This document shows positions 9,819 to 19,024 of a stretch of DNA of 64,000 bases, piece by piece. This DNA comes from Methylobacterium phyllostachyos. GTDB taxonomy: Bacteria > Pseudomonadota > Alphaproteobacteria > Rhizobiales > Beijerinckiaceae. Each line of letters opens with the position of its first letter. Position 1 is the first letter of the stretch. Location of the stretch: assembly GCF_900103445.1 (NCBI RefSeq), contig NZ_FNHS01000008.1:1-64000 (forward strand), written 5' to 3'. The notes under the pieces were generated by a model. The model was given only the letters and a program-made list of their open reading frames with translations. It ran no database searches and had not been told where the DNA came from. Position numbers and translations under genes: made by a program.

Positions 9819-11951
9819 ATGATGAAAGCAACAGTTGTGTCCGGCGTCCCGTTGAACACCCTGTCCCGCGACGCGCTCGAAGCGGAAATCCTGCGCCTGC
9901 GGACGTCCGAGGCCGCCCTGCGGGCCGGCGAGGCGCGGTTCCGGACGATCCTGGAGACGGTCGATGCGGCCTTCGCCATCGTCGAGGTCCGGTTCGACGC
10001 CGAAGAGACGCCGGTCGATTACCGCTTCCTTGAGGCCAACCCGGCCTTCGAGCGCGAATCCGGGGTCAACCTGCGCGGCAAGTGGGTCACGGAGTTCGCC
10101 CCGGACCTGGAGCGGTTCTGGTTCGAGACCTACGGCCGCGTGGCCATGACCCGGGAGCCGGCGAGCTTCGAGAGCTACGCAAAGGCATTCGGCCGGTGGT
10201 TCGACGTGCGGGCCGTCCCGGTCGGCGATCCCCGGGACCGGCAGATCGCCATCATCTTCAACGACGTGACCGCCCGGCGCGAGGCGGAGGAGCGCCTGCG
10301 GGCCAGCGAGGCGCTCGCCCGCGCCAATGTCGAGCGCGTGCAATTGGCGCTGGCGGCCGGCGCGATCATCGGCACCTGGCACTGGGACCTGCCGACCGAC
10401 CGCTTCACCGTGGATGACGGCTTCGCCCGGAGCTTCGGGCTCGATCCGGCGCTCGGTCGGGACGGCATCCCGCTCGCCCAGATCGTCGCCACCGTCCATC
10501 CGGACGATCAGGAGGGGCTGGCCGCCGCCATCAACGAGGCCATCGCCCGGGGCGGCGCCTACGCGCACCAGTACCGGGTCCGTCGGGCGGACGGGCGCTA
10601 TTACTGGATCGAGGCCAACGGGCGGGTCGATCACGGGCCGGACGGGACGCCGCTGACCTTCCCCGGCGTGCTCCTCGACGTCGAGGAGCGCCGTGCCGTC
10701 GAGCGGGAGCGCGACCGGGCCATCGCCCAGCTGCGCGGCCTGACCGAGACCCTGGAGCAGCGCGTCAGCGAACGCACGGCCGAGCTGATGAACGCCGAGG
10801 AGCAGCTGCGCCAATCCCAGAAGATGGAGGCGGTCGGGCAGCTGACCGGGGGCCTCGCGCATGATTTCAACAACCTGCTGGCGGGCATCTCCGGCAGCCT
10901 GGAGCTGATGGGCAGCCGCATCGACCAGGGACGCCTTAAGGATGTCGACAAGTACATGGCCGCCGCGCAGGGGGCGACGAAGCGGGCTGCGGCCCTGACC
11001 CATCGGCTGCTGGCCTTCTCGCGCCGTCAGACCCTCGCGCCCAAGGGGACGGACGTGAACGCCCTGATCGACGGCATGCTCGACCTGATCCGGCGCACGG
11101 TCGGGCCGAGCGTTCAGGTGGAGACGGCGGGCCTGCCCGACCTGTGGCACGCGCTGGTCGATCCCTCGCAGCTCGAGAACGCCCTGCTCAACCTCTGCAT
11201 CAACGCCCGCGACGCGATGCCGGACGGCGGGCGTATCGTCATCGAGACCGACAACCGCCGGATCGACGCGGCGGCGGCCCGGCGGCAGGACATGCCCGAG
11301 GGCCAGTACCTGTCGCTCAGCGTCTCCGACACGGGGACCGGCATGCCGCCGGACGTCATCGCCAAGGCGTTCGACCCGTTCTTCACCACCAAGCCCCTCG
11401 GGCAGGGCACGGGCCTGGGCCTGTCGATGATCTACGGCTTCGCCAAGCAGTCGGGGGGGCAGGTGCGCATCCATTCCGAGGAGGGCCGGGGCACGACGGT
11501 CAGCATCTACCTGCCGCGCCACCGGGGCGGGGCCGCGTGCGACGAGCCGCTGCCGGAAGCGGGCCTGCTGCCGGTCGCCGAGACCGGGGAGACCGTGCTG
11601 GTGGTGGACGACGAGCCGACCGTGCGCATGCTGGTGACCGACGTGCTCGGCGACCTCGGCTACACCGCCGTCGAGGCGGCCGACGGGATCGGCGGCCTCA
11701 AGGTCCTGCAATCCGACGCGCGGATCGACCTGCTCGTCACGGATGTCGGCCTGCCCGGCGGCCTGAACGGCCGGCAGATGGCCGATGCCGCGCGGGTCTC
11801 GCGCCCCGGCCTCAAGGTACTCTTCATCACGGGGTTCGCCGAGAACGCCCTGCTCGCCAACGGCGACCTGGATCCGGGCATGTCCGTCCTGACAAAGCCC
11901 TTCGCGGTCGATGCCCTGGCGGGCCGCATCCGTGCGCTGATCGCGGACTGA
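9819..11951 (+). CDS. PAS-domain hybrid sensor histidine kinase with C-terminal receiver
   Basis: The 710-residue protein is similar in plan to its upstream neighbour but lacks the LOV domain. It has a PAS domain at about 35-155, a PAS_3-type domain at about 175-290 (GTWHWD, VHPDDQ), a coiled-coil linker (about 290-330), HisKA with His348 (LAHDFNNLL), an HATPase (NARDAM near 462-467, DTGTG near 504, GTGLGLS near 530) and a receiver with Asp642 (VTDVGLPGG). No transmembrane segment is seen. The first PAS is clearly homologous to the second PAS of the LOV kinase (shared VDYRF, GRWFDV), which suggests the pair arose by duplication. It is probably transcribed with the LOV kinase, 63 bp upstream. 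The signal is unknown. Confidence 0.9.
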   Translation: MMKATVVSGVPLNTLSRDALEAEILRLRTSEAALRAGEARFRTILETVDAAFAIVEVRFDAEETPVDYRFLEANPAFERESGVNLRGKWVTEFAPDLERFWFETYGRVAMTREPASFESYAKAFGRWFDVRAVPVGDPRDRQIAIIFNDVTARREAEERLRASEALARANVERVQLALAAGAIIGTWHWDLPTDRFTVDDGFARSFGLDPALGRDGIPLAQIVATVHPDDQEGLAAAINEAIARGGAYAHQYRVRRADGRYYWIEANGRVDHGPDGTPLTFPGVLLDVEERRAVERERDRAIAQLRGLTETLEQRVSERTAELMNAEEQLRQSQKMEAVGQLTGGLAHDFNNLLAGISGSLELMGSRIDQGRLKDVDKYMAAAQGATKRAAALTHRLLAFSRRQTLAPKGTDVNALIDGMLDLIRRTVGPSVQVETAGLPDLWHALVDPSQLENALLNLCINARDAMPDGGRIVIETDNRRIDAAAARRQDMPEGQYLSLSVSDTGTGMPPDVIAKAFDPFFTTKPLGQGTGLGLSMIYGFAKQSGGQVRIHSEEGRGTTVSIYLPRHRGGAACDEPLPEAGLLPVAETGETVLVVDDEPTVRMLVTDVLGDLGYTAVEAADGIGGLKVLQSDARIDLLVTDVGLPGGLNGRQMADAARVSRPGLKVLFITGFAENALLANGDLDPGMSVLTKPFAVDALAGRIRALIAD

Positions 11952-12267
11952 GCCGGCCCGGTCCGGCCGGTGCGATCCTGCGTGCCCTTTCCCGGACAGG
12001 GGGAGCGTCAGCGGAATCTGATCCGGTCTTCAGCCCACGAAGTACCGCGCCAGCGGCACGGTTCGTTTCAGATGGACGCTTCGGGAGGTCTGGTGCTGGG
12101 ATCCCGGGCCGCATTCCGCCGCCGGCGCTCCAGACACCCGGGACGGGCCGGTGCACCGTTCCTTCGACACCTGAAAAGAACAGGGCCCCTTTTTGTATGA
12201 TCTGTGACAGACTAGAGGTTCGAACAGGCGGTGGGTTCGCCGAACAAGTGTGAAGGCGAAACGAAGT
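11952..12267. other. Intergenic region upstream of the HWE kinase with paired GTTCG palindromes
   Basis: No gene is seen. Just before the HWE kinase start there are two short palindromes with the same half-site: GTTCGAAC (12218-12225) and GTTCGCCGAAC (12235-12245). They may form an operator, or may be chance in a small GC-rich region. Long frames on the minus strand across this stretch are shadows. Confidence 0.4.
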
Positions 12268-14124
12268 ATGACGCTGCACGCCAAGCTTGGCGCAGATGTC
12301 GGGCAGACCGATTCCCTGCGGATGGCGGACCTGTTCTGCCTGCACGACTGGGCTTCGACCCCTCTGGGCCGGCGCGAGATCTGGCCGCCGGTCCTGCGCA
12401 CCACCGTCGATCTGATGCTCGGCTCGCTGCATCCCATGTGCGTCCTGTGGGGACCTCGGCGCCTCTTCCTCTACAACGATGGCTACGCCGAGATCCTGGG
12501 CTCGCGGCACCCGGGGGCCCTGGGCAGGCCCACCGAGGAGGTGTGGCCGGAACTGTGGGGCGATCTCGGCCCGCTGATCGACCGGACCTTCCGCGGCGAG
12601 AGCTTCGCCTTCCGCGACCACCCCCTGACGATGACGCGCAACGGCTTCGAGGAGCAGGTCTGGTACGATTTCGCCTACTCGCCCATTCGCGACGAGCGGG
12701 GTGAGGTCGTGGGCCTGCTGAACGTGACCTCCGACTGCACGGCCCGGGTGCAGGCGCAACGGGAGCGCGACGGGGCGATCGAACGCCTGCGGGTCGGCGA
12801 GGGGCGCTTGGCCGCGCTGGTCGAGGCCAGTCCGGACAGCCTCTACACGATGAGCCCCGACTGGCAGGAGATGCGCACGCTGCATGGCCGCGGCTTCATC
12901 GCCGACACCGACGCACCGTGCGTGCGCTGGATGGACGCCTACCTGTTCCCGGAGGATCAGGCCGGGATCCGCCGGACGGTCGAGGCGGCGGTCGCACGCA
13001 CGGAGCCCTTCGAACTGGAGCACCGGGTGCGCCTCGCGGACGGCAGCGAGGGCTGGATCTTCTCGCGCGCCGTCCCCGTCACGGACGCGGCGGGGCGCGT
13101 GACGGAATGGTTCGGCATGGCCGCCGACGTGACGGCGCGGCATCGGGCCGTGGAGCAGCTGCGGGAGAGCGAGGCGTTCATGCGCGGGGTGCTCGCCTCC
13201 TCCAACGACTGCATCAAGGTCCTCGACCTCGACGCGCGGCTCACCTTCATGAGCGAGGGCGGGCAACGGGTCATGGAGGTGTCCGACTTCAACGCCCTCG
13301 AGGGGTGCCCCTGGCCGAGCTTCTGGGAGGGAGCCGGCAACATCGCCGCCCGGGAAGCCATCGCGTCGGCCCGGGCGGGGGTGGCGTGCAGCTTCCAGGG
13401 CTATGCCAACACGATGAGGGGCAACCGGCGGTACTGGGACGTCCAGGTGTCGCCGATCCTCGGAGCGGACGGGAGGCCCGAGCGCATCCTCTCGATCTCG
13501 CGCGATATCACGGACCTGAAGGCTGCCGAGGAGGCGCGCGCGGTGCTGGTCCAGGAGCTGGCCCACCGCATGAAGAACACGCTCGCCATGGTGCAGGCGA
13601 TCGTGACCCAGACGCTCCGTCAGGCCAGGTCCATGGAGGAGGGGCGCACCGCGGTCTCGCAGCGCCTGTCCGCCCTGGGGCGGGCGCAGGACATCCTCAC
13701 CCGCTCGAACTTCACCGAGGCCGACATCCACGAGGTCATCGCGGTGACCATCGACCCGCATCGGGTCGCGGAGGATCGCATCGCGTGGTCGGGGCCGAGC
13801 CTGACCCTCACCGCGCAACAGGCGCTCGGCCTGTCGCTCGCCACCCATGAACTCGCGACCAATGCGGCGAAGTACGGCGCCCTCTCCAACGAGACGGGGC
13901 GCGTCACGATGTCGTGGCGGGTCGAGGATGGGGCGTTCGCGTTCGACTGGGTCGAGTCCGGTGGGCCCCCCGTCGCCCCGCCGGAGGGCCGCGGCTTCGG
14001 ATCCAAGCTGATCGAGCGGATCGTGGCGTCCTATTTCGATGGCGAGGGGCGCCTGGACTTCGACCCCTCTGGCATCAGGTTCCGGTTGACGGGCGTGCCC
14101 GGCGGCACCGCGGTCGAGGCGTAA
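12268..14124 (+). CDS. PAS-domain HWE-family sensor histidine kinase
   Basis: The 618-residue protein has three PAS segments (about 35-160, 180-292 and 305-420) and a C-terminal HWE kinase core. The phospho-acceptor is His433 in LAHRMKNTLAMVQAIV. The defining HWE residues are visible: His527 in THELATNAAKYGALS and Trp561-x-Glu563 in DWVESGG. This kinase class is typical of Rhizobiales and includes photoreceptor and stress kinases. No membrane segment or receiver is present, so it needs an external partner. A lone receiver follows 18 bp downstream and is the obvious candidate. A GTG at 12250 gives a six-residue longer alternative; the ATG at 12268 is preferred, but the ribosome site is weak for both. 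Confidence 0.9.
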   Translation: MTLHAKLGADVGQTDSLRMADLFCLHDWASTPLGRREIWPPVLRTTVDLMLGSLHPMCVLWGPRRLFLYNDGYAEILGSRHPGALGRPTEEVWPELWGDLGPLIDRTFRGESFAFRDHPLTMTRNGFEEQVWYDFAYSPIRDERGEVVGLLNVTSDCTARVQAQRERDGAIERLRVGEGRLAALVEASPDSLYTMSPDWQEMRTLHGRGFIADTDAPCVRWMDAYLFPEDQAGIRRTVEAAVARTEPFELEHRVRLADGSEGWIFSRAVPVTDAAGRVTEWFGMAADVTARHRAVEQLRESEAFMRGVLASSNDCIKVLDLDARLTFMSEGGQRVMEVSDFNALEGCPWPSFWEGAGNIAAREAIASARAGVACSFQGYANTMRGNRRYWDVQVSPILGADGRPERILSISRDITDLKAAEEARAVLVQELAHRMKNTLAMVQAIVTQTLRQARSMEEGRTAVSQRLSALGRAQDILTRSNFTEADIHEVIAVTIDPHRVAEDRIAWSGPSLTLTAQQALGLSLATHELATNAAKYGALSNETGRVTMSWRVEDGAFAFDWVESGGPPVAPPEGRGFGSKLIERIVASYFDGEGRLDFDPSGIRFRLTGVPGGTAVEA

Positions 14125-14142
14125 GGGTTCGGGCCTTCTCGG

Positions 14143-14532
14143 ATGGGACAGTCATTTCACCCGGAGCAGGTCGCCGTCCTCGTCGTCGAGGACGATGCCC
14201 TGCTCCGTGCGGAAGCCGTCGACCTCTGCATCGAGGCAGGCTTCACGACCCACGAGGCCCGCACCGCCGACCAGGCGATCCGCGTCCTCGAGCATCATCC
14301 CGAGATCCGAGTCCTGTTCACCGACATCGAGATGGAGGGCTCGATGGACGGGCTGAAGCTCGCCCACGCGGTCCGGGAACGCTGGCCGCCGGTCGCCATC
14401 CTGATCACCTCGGGGCGGCGGATGGTGACGCAGGCAGACCTGCCCGAGAACGGCCTGTTCTTCGCCAAGCCGTATCCGCCGGACGACATCGTGGCGGCCC
14501 TGAACGCCATCGCGGCGCGGATCGCGCCGTGA
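14143..14532 (+). CDS. Single-domain response regulator (receiver only)
   Basis: The 129-residue protein is one complete receiver domain. The acidic pocket is ED17-D18 in VLVVEDDALL, the phospho-acceptor is Asp61 in LFTDIEM, Ser90 sits in LITSG, and the conserved lysine is Lys109 in FFAKPY. There is no output domain, so it must act by protein contact, as a phosphate relay, or as a sink. It begins 18 bp after the HWE kinase gene and is probably in the same transcript, which makes it that kinase's likely cognate partner. Such HWE kinase plus lone-receiver pairs are common in Methylobacterium and Rhizobiales. Confidence 0.9.
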   Translation: MGQSFHPEQVAVLVVEDDALLRAEAVDLCIEAGFTTHEARTADQAIRVLEHHPEIRVLFTDIEMEGSMDGLKLAHAVRERWPPVAILITSGRRMVTQADLPENGLFFAKPYPPDDIVAALNAIAARIAP

Positions 14533-14787
14533 GCACCCTGTCGGAGGGCGGGCTCCGGCGTTCGGGAGAATGCAGAGCCGAGAACCTGAAGCTCCGACGC
14601 GATCCAGCTGGCGCGGCCCCCGCGGCTTCGACCTGATCCGCACGCGGTGTCCGGCCGGTCGCGCCTGCGCGAAGAATCCGCCTGATCGGCCGCTCGCGAC
14701 TGCATCCAAAGCCGGCCTGCGCGGTTGCTGCATCCGGTGATGCCGCCGATCCCGGCCCGCGCTCACCTGTGGACACGAAGAGGTACC

Positions 14788-15030
14788 ATGATCCGCAGCC
14801 TCGGCCTCGCGCTTCCCCTCGCGCTCATGCTGGCCGCCCCTGCCCTGGCTGGCCCGAAGCGGGGCAACGCGGACCTCAAACGCTTCTGTACGGGCGACGC
14901 GACCACCTTCTGCGGGGATGTCGATCCGGACAGCGACAAGATGGACGCCTGCTTCGCCGCGCACCGGCAGGAGCTGTCGGACAATTGCCGCCGTGCCATC
15001 GACGCCTATCAGGCTGGGGGCGGCAAGTGA
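14788..15030 (+). CDS. Small secreted Cys-containing protein
   Basis: The 80-residue precursor has a clear signal peptide (Lys/Arg-poor n-region, hydrophobic core ALPLALMLAAP, cleavage after ALA near residue 21). The mature part has four cysteines in a pattern like the cysteine-rich GLG1-type repeat (FCTGDATTFCGDV, then MDACFAAH and NCRRA). It should be exported to the periplasm and disulfide-bonded. The ATG at 14788 follows GAAGAGG and places the signal peptide at the start; the longer in-frame extension from 14725 lacks these features. The stop overlaps the GTG of the next small gene by the sequence GTGA, so the two are probably translated together. Function unknown. Confidence 0.75.
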   Translation: MIRSLGLALPLALMLAAPALAGPKRGNADLKRFCTGDATTFCGDVDPDSDKMDACFAAHRQELSDNCRRAIDAYQAGGGK

Positions 15031-15290
15031 CCGGCCTGCGCAGCAGACGCATCAAGGGGCTTCCGATGGGCTTCGCGGCCGCCCTGCTGGCCCTCGGCGT
15101 CCCGCCCGCATCCGCCCAGTCCCAGCCGATCAAGAGCCCCCAGGATGCGCAGTGTCGCAACGAGGCCCGGGACCACGTCTTCACGGCCCCGAACCCGAGG
15201 GGGTTGTCGCCGTACGGTCTGGGGGCGGAACTCTACCACGCCTGCATGCGGCGCCTCGGGGCGGAGCCCGGCCGGCCCTCGCGCCGGTAA
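15027..15290 (+). CDS. Small secreted protein, translationally coupled
   Basis: The 87-residue precursor has a basic N-terminus, a hydrophobic core (FAAALLALG) and a likely signal cleavage after ASA near residue 31. The mature protein is about 56 residues with two cysteines (QCRNEA and HACMRRLG), which could form one disulfide. The GTG start overlaps the stop of the preceding secreted-protein gene. An internal ATG at 15066 is an alternative start that would leave only a short n-region. The family is not recognised; the coupling suggests a shared role with its neighbour. Confidence 0.6.
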   Translation: MTGLRSRRIKGLPMGFAAALLALGVPPASAQSQPIKSPQDAQCRNEARDHVFTAPNPRGLSPYGLGAELYHACMRRLGAEPGRPSRR

Positions 15291-15324
15291 GCGAGCCCTG
15301 CGCCCGAGGCTGTTCGCGCGCCGC

Positions 15325-15888
15325 TCAGCCCCGGGTCATCCGCGCCAGCACATCGTCCTTCCAGAGGGCGCGGTGCAGCAGGGCCATGGCGACATGGCCG
15401 GCGAGTATCGCCAGCAGGAGGAAGGCCAGCCAATGGTGCAGCAGGTCGCCCGGGGCCACCAGCCAGTCGATCTTGCTGTCCCGGCCCGGCATGAGCGGGA
15501 GGCCGTAGGGCGTGAACGGCTTGCCCGACCCGTATTGCCGCAGCAGCGCGAGGCCCGGTACGACGATCATCAGGGCATAGATCACGGCATGGCCCGCCAC
15601 CGCGGCGCGGCCCAGGCGGCCCCGATGCGGCGGGCGGCGCGAGAGGTTGGCGAGCCCCCAGGCGCCGCGCAGCAGCACGAGCGCGAACAGCGTGGCCCCC
15701 AGGGTGAAGTGGCTGCCACCGACGAAGCGCGTCACCGCCGTGTCGCCGAGGCCGACATAGAGCAGCGCCCCCGCGAACTGCCACGCGAACAGGGCCGCCA
15801 TCAGCCAATGGAAGGCGCGGCTGACGCGGCCGTAGCGCTCCGGCGTGTCGCGCCAGACGGCCGACGCCGGTTCACGGCCCGCCCCCAT
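15325..15888 (-). CDS. Cytochrome b561-type membrane protein
   Basis: The 187-residue protein has four hydrophobic segments and the histidines of the bacterial b561 (CybB) family: His27 in RAFHWLMA, His60, His100 in AGHAVIYAL, and His151/152 and His165 in the last helices. These proteins carry two b hemes in the inner membrane and pass electrons between quinol and other carriers. The ATG at 15888 comes right after the upstream acyl-CoA dehydrogenase-like gene (14-bp gap), so the two are almost certainly one operon. In that setting the cytochrome could accept or deliver electrons for the flavoprotein, although this pairing is inferred from position only. Confidence 0.88.
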   Translation of the reverse strand: MGAGREPASAVWRDTPERYGRVSRAFHWLMAALFAWQFAGALLYVGLGDTAVTRFVGGSHFTLGATLFALVLLRGAWGLANLSRRPPHRGRLGRAAVAGHAVIYALMIVVPGLALLRQYGSGKPFTPYGLPLMPGRDSKIDWLVAPGDLLHHWLAFLLLAILAGHVAMALLHRALWKDDVLARMTRG

Positions 15889-15902
15889 GGTGGAGATGCG
15901 GC

Positions 15903-17051
15903 TCACGGGCCGTCCCCGTCCCACAGGTCGGCCACCCCCTCCCCGGCCGCCAGGATTTCCTCCGCCGCGCCGGTCAGCGCCCGGTCGGGCCCCGGCTGGC
16001 GCAGGTAGGTGGCGAGGTCGCGCGAGAGCTGCTCCAGGGGATGCCCGCGCAGGAAGCCCGGCAGGCCGACGGAGCGCTGGGCGAGCTGCAGCACGTCGAG
16101 CCCGGCCTTCTCCACCGCGAGCCGGGCGAGGTTCACGAAGGCGACGACGCGTGCGGCCGGCAGCGTCCCGCCGGTGGCCAGGGCGGCCGCCCGCGCCACC
16201 CAGTGCCGCGCCCCCTCGACCGCGATGGCGCCCTCGCCGAGGCGCGCCAGCTGATGGGGATCGGCCCCGCGCCCGAGGCGGACGAGATGCGCCCGCCACG
16301 CGTCGAACACCGCCTCGATCCCGCCGAGCTGCACCGCGGTGAACCGCCACGCCCCCCCCGAGAAGACCGGCTGGCGGAAATAGTCGTCCGGCTCGCCGAG
16401 GATGTCGCCGTCCGAGAGGGCGATCCCGCCGAAATCGAGAGTCCCGGTCGCCGAGGCCCGCATGCCCTGCGCCCGCCACGCCGAGAGGTCGGCCCGGGTG
16501 CCCGGCTCCAGCGGCACCACCAGCATGAGCGTCCCGCCGCCGCGCGGACCTTGCGCCGTGACCAGGGCGCGGGTCACGAAGCCCGCCCCCGAGGCGAAGG
16601 ATTTGGCGCCGCTCAGATGCAGGGCATCCCCATCCGCATCCAGGGCGAGGCCCGCCCCGGCCGGCTCGGTGTTCCAGACACCGAACAGGTGGCCCGCGCG
16701 GGCATCGGCGAACAGACGCGCGCGCTGCCCGGCCTCGCCGTACTGCGCGACGAGCTGGAGCGCGTTGACGTGGCCCTCGTAGAGCCGCCCGAGGGCGAGG
16801 CTGCCGTAGCCGATGAGGCGCAGCACCTCGGCGAGCGCCCCGGCGCCGGGCTCCTCGCCGAGACCCGCCCCGCCCGCCGCGACCGGCACCGGCGCGGCGA
16901 GCAGGCCCAGCCGGGCGAGGTCGGCGAGATCTGCGCTCGGAAATCCGTCGTCGCGATCCTGCGCGCCGGCGCGCTGCGCCGCCGACAGGGACACCGCACG
17001 CGCGGCGGCTTCGGCGTCGCGGCTCAGATCGGGCGGCGTCCGCTGGTCCAT
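15903..17051 (-). CDS. Acyl-CoA dehydrogenase-family flavoprotein
   Basis: The 382-residue protein has the acyl-CoA dehydrogenase layout: an N-terminal helical domain (with FPSADLADLARLGLLAAPVP near 35), a middle beta domain (WNTEPAGAG near 150, then LSGAKSFASGAG typical of flavin contact) and a C-terminal helical domain (VEKAGLDVLQLAQRSVGLPGF, AAEEILAAGEG). Substrate class is uncertain: some relatives of this group are monooxygenases or nitroalkane oxidases rather than CoA-thioester enzymes, and the catalytic Glu cannot be assigned by eye. The ATG at 17051 is preceded by AAAGGA and is preferred over frames extending to 17246. It is followed after 14 bp by the b561 gene and is divergent from the ThDP enzyme. 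Confidence 0.8.
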   Translation of the reverse strand: MDQRTPPDLSRDAEAAARAVSLSAAQRAGAQDRDDGFPSADLADLARLGLLAAPVPVAAGGAGLGEEPGAGALAEVLRLIGYGSLALGRLYEGHVNALQLVAQYGEAGQRARLFADARAGHLFGVWNTEPAGAGLALDADGDALHLSGAKSFASGAGFVTRALVTAQGPRGGGTLMLVVPLEPGTRADLSAWRAQGMRASATGTLDFGGIALSDGDILGEPDDYFRQPVFSGGAWRFTAVQLGGIEAVFDAWRAHLVRLGRGADPHQLARLGEGAIAVEGARHWVARAAALATGGTLPAARVVAFVNLARLAVEKAGLDVLQLAQRSVGLPGFLRGHPLEQLSRDLATYLRQPGPDRALTGAAEEILAAGEGVADLWDGDGP

Positions 17052-17326
17052 GGTGTCCTTTCGACGAGCGGTGTCGCGCGGCAGGGGCTTCCAACTGCCC
17101 TGCCGGTCAGTCCTGCCGGCTGGCAGGATGTCCGCAGTCACGGCTTCGTGAGCCGTTGCACCATGCGGCCGAGCGTGGCGCAAGCAGACCAAGAGCCGCG
17201 CCTCCGGCCGCTCGCAGGGACCCCCGGAGGGCTGTTCGAGGGGCAATTCGCCTCCGGAAGGCTGCGCAGTCTTGCCCCGGAGCGCCCATGGTCTAGCCTT
17301 CCGCTCGATTCTGCTGGGGGCCGGGC

Positions 17327-19015
17327 ATGTCGATCGAGCGGGTGGACGCGGTGGGCCGCCGTCGCGGCGCCGACCTCCTGGTGGAGGTGCTGCGCTCGGA
17401 GGGCGTGCGCTACATCTTCGGCAATCCCGGCACCACCGAATTGCCGCTCATCGACGCGCTCACCGAGGCGCCGGACAGCGCCTACATCCTCGCCTTGCAG
17501 GAGGCGACCGCCGTGGCGATGGCGGACGGCTACGCGCAGGGGGCGCGGCGACCCGCCTTCCTCAACCTGCACACGGCGGGGGGCCTCGGCCACGCCATGG
17601 GCGGGCTCGTGAACTCCCAGGTCTCGGGCACGCCGCTCGTGGTCACCGCCGGGCAGCAGGATCTCCGCCACGCGCTGACCGACCCGCTGCTGATGGGCGA
17701 CCTCGTCGCCATCGCCGACCCGGTGATGAAATGGGCCCGCGAGGTGACGAGCCCGGACCAGATCCCGATCCTGCTGCGCCGGGCTTTTCACGATGCGGGC
17801 GCCGCCCCCTCCGGCCCGGTCTTCCTGTCCCTGCCCATGGACGTGATGGAGGCGATGAGCGCCGTGCCGGCCGGTGAGACTTCCACCATCGATCAGCGGG
17901 CGGTGGCGGGCTCCCTCGATCGCTTGGCCGAAAAGCTCGCCGCGATCGCGCCGGGCCGCCTCGCCCTGATCGCGGGCGACGAGATCGACGCCTCGGACGC
18001 GTCCGCGCAGATGGTGGCGCTCGCCGACCTGCTGGCCGCGCCGGTCTACGGCTCGTCCTGGCCGGCCCACATCCCCTTCCCCACCGCGCACCCACTCTGG
18101 GCCGGCAACCTGCCGACCCGGGCCGACGCGATCGCCGAGATCCTCGGGCGCTACGACGCGGTGTTCGCGCTCGGCGGCAAGTCGCTGATCACCGTGCTCT
18201 ATTCGGAAGTCTCGGCGGTGCCGCCGGGGGTGCAGGTGTTCCAGCTCTCGGCCGACGTGCGCGACCTCGGGCGGACCTACGCCACATCCCTGTCGACGGT
18301 GGGTGACATCCGCGCCTCGCTCGATGCCCTGCTGCCGATCCTGGCCCCCCGCCTCGCCGACCGGGCCGACGCCTTCGGGCAACTGCGCGCCCAGGCCGTG
18401 ACCGCCCGGGCCGAGCGCCGGGCGAAGCTCGCCGCCGCCGCGGACGCCGCCTTCGAGGATCCGGTGATCGCGCCGCTGGTCGCCGCCCGGGAGGTGGCCC
18501 GCGCGGTCGGGGCCGAGACCACCATCGTGGACGAGGCGCCCGCGACGCTGACCCACCTGCGCACCTTCCTCGACAGCCCCTCGGCGCATCAATACGCGGC
18601 GATGCGCGGCGGCGTGCTGGGCTGGGGCATGCCGGCCGCGGTGGGGTTCTCGCTGGGTCTCGACCGCGCGCCCGTGGTCTGCGTCGTGGGCGACGGCGCC
18701 GCACTATACTCGCCGCAGGCCCTTTGGACGGCCGCGCACGAAAAGCTGCCGGTCACCTTCGTGGTGATCAACAACGCCGAGTACAACATCCTCAAGACCT
18801 TCATGAAGGGCCAGGCGCACTACGCCTCGGTGCGCGCCAACCGCTTCATCGCCATGGACCTCACCGACCCGCGGATCGATTTCTTGGCCTTGGCCGCCTC
18901 GATGGGTGTGCCGGCCCGGCGGGTGACCCGGGCCGCCGATATCGCCCCGGCGATCGAGGCGGGGATCCGGTCGGGGGGCGCCAACTTGGTGGAGGTGGTG
19001 GTGCGGGCGACGTGA
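17327..19015 (+). CDS. ThDP-dependent decarboxylase, benzoylformate decarboxylase-like
   Basis: The 562-residue protein has the three-domain fold of ThDP enzymes: a PYR domain (1-175), a middle domain (195-345) and a PP domain (375-560). The PYR domain resembles benzoylformate decarboxylase: FGNPGTTELPLIDAL, the cofactor-activating Glu59 in LALQEATA, and His82 in NLHTAGG at the place of the catalytic His70 of Pseudomonas benzoylformate decarboxylase. A Thr stands where that enzyme has the active-site Ser. The PP domain has the ThDP/Mg motif (VGDGAALYSPQALW ending INNAEYN). A 2-keto-acid decarboxylase is likely; an acetolactate synthase-like activity is less so. The gene is divergent from the acyl-CoA dehydrogenase/b561 pair and converges on mntH with a 9-bp gap. 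Confidence 0.85.
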   Translation: MSIERVDAVGRRRGADLLVEVLRSEGVRYIFGNPGTTELPLIDALTEAPDSAYILALQEATAVAMADGYAQGARRPAFLNLHTAGGLGHAMGGLVNSQVSGTPLVVTAGQQDLRHALTDPLLMGDLVAIADPVMKWAREVTSPDQIPILLRRAFHDAGAAPSGPVFLSLPMDVMEAMSAVPAGETSTIDQRAVAGSLDRLAEKLAAIAPGRLALIAGDEIDASDASAQMVALADLLAAPVYGSSWPAHIPFPTAHPLWAGNLPTRADAIAEILGRYDAVFALGGKSLITVLYSEVSAVPPGVQVFQLSADVRDLGRTYATSLSTVGDIRASLDALLPILAPRLADRADAFGQLRAQAVTARAERRAKLAAAADAAFEDPVIAPLVAAREVARAVGAETTIVDEAPATLTHLRTFLDSPSAHQYAAMRGGVLGWGMPAAVGFSLGLDRAPVVCVVGDGAALYSPQALWTAAHEKLPVTFVVINNAEYNILKTFMKGQAHYASVRANRFIAMDLTDPRIDFLALAASMGVPARRVTRAADIAPAIEAGIRSGGANLVEVVVRAT

Positions 19016-19024
19016 GGAGCCCTC

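Noticed and set aside
7884..11711. 1275-codon minus-strand frame across both hybrid kinases
   Set aside because: Antisense open frame caused by high GC and codon bias; the translation has no recognised domain and the plus-strand kinases have complete motifs.
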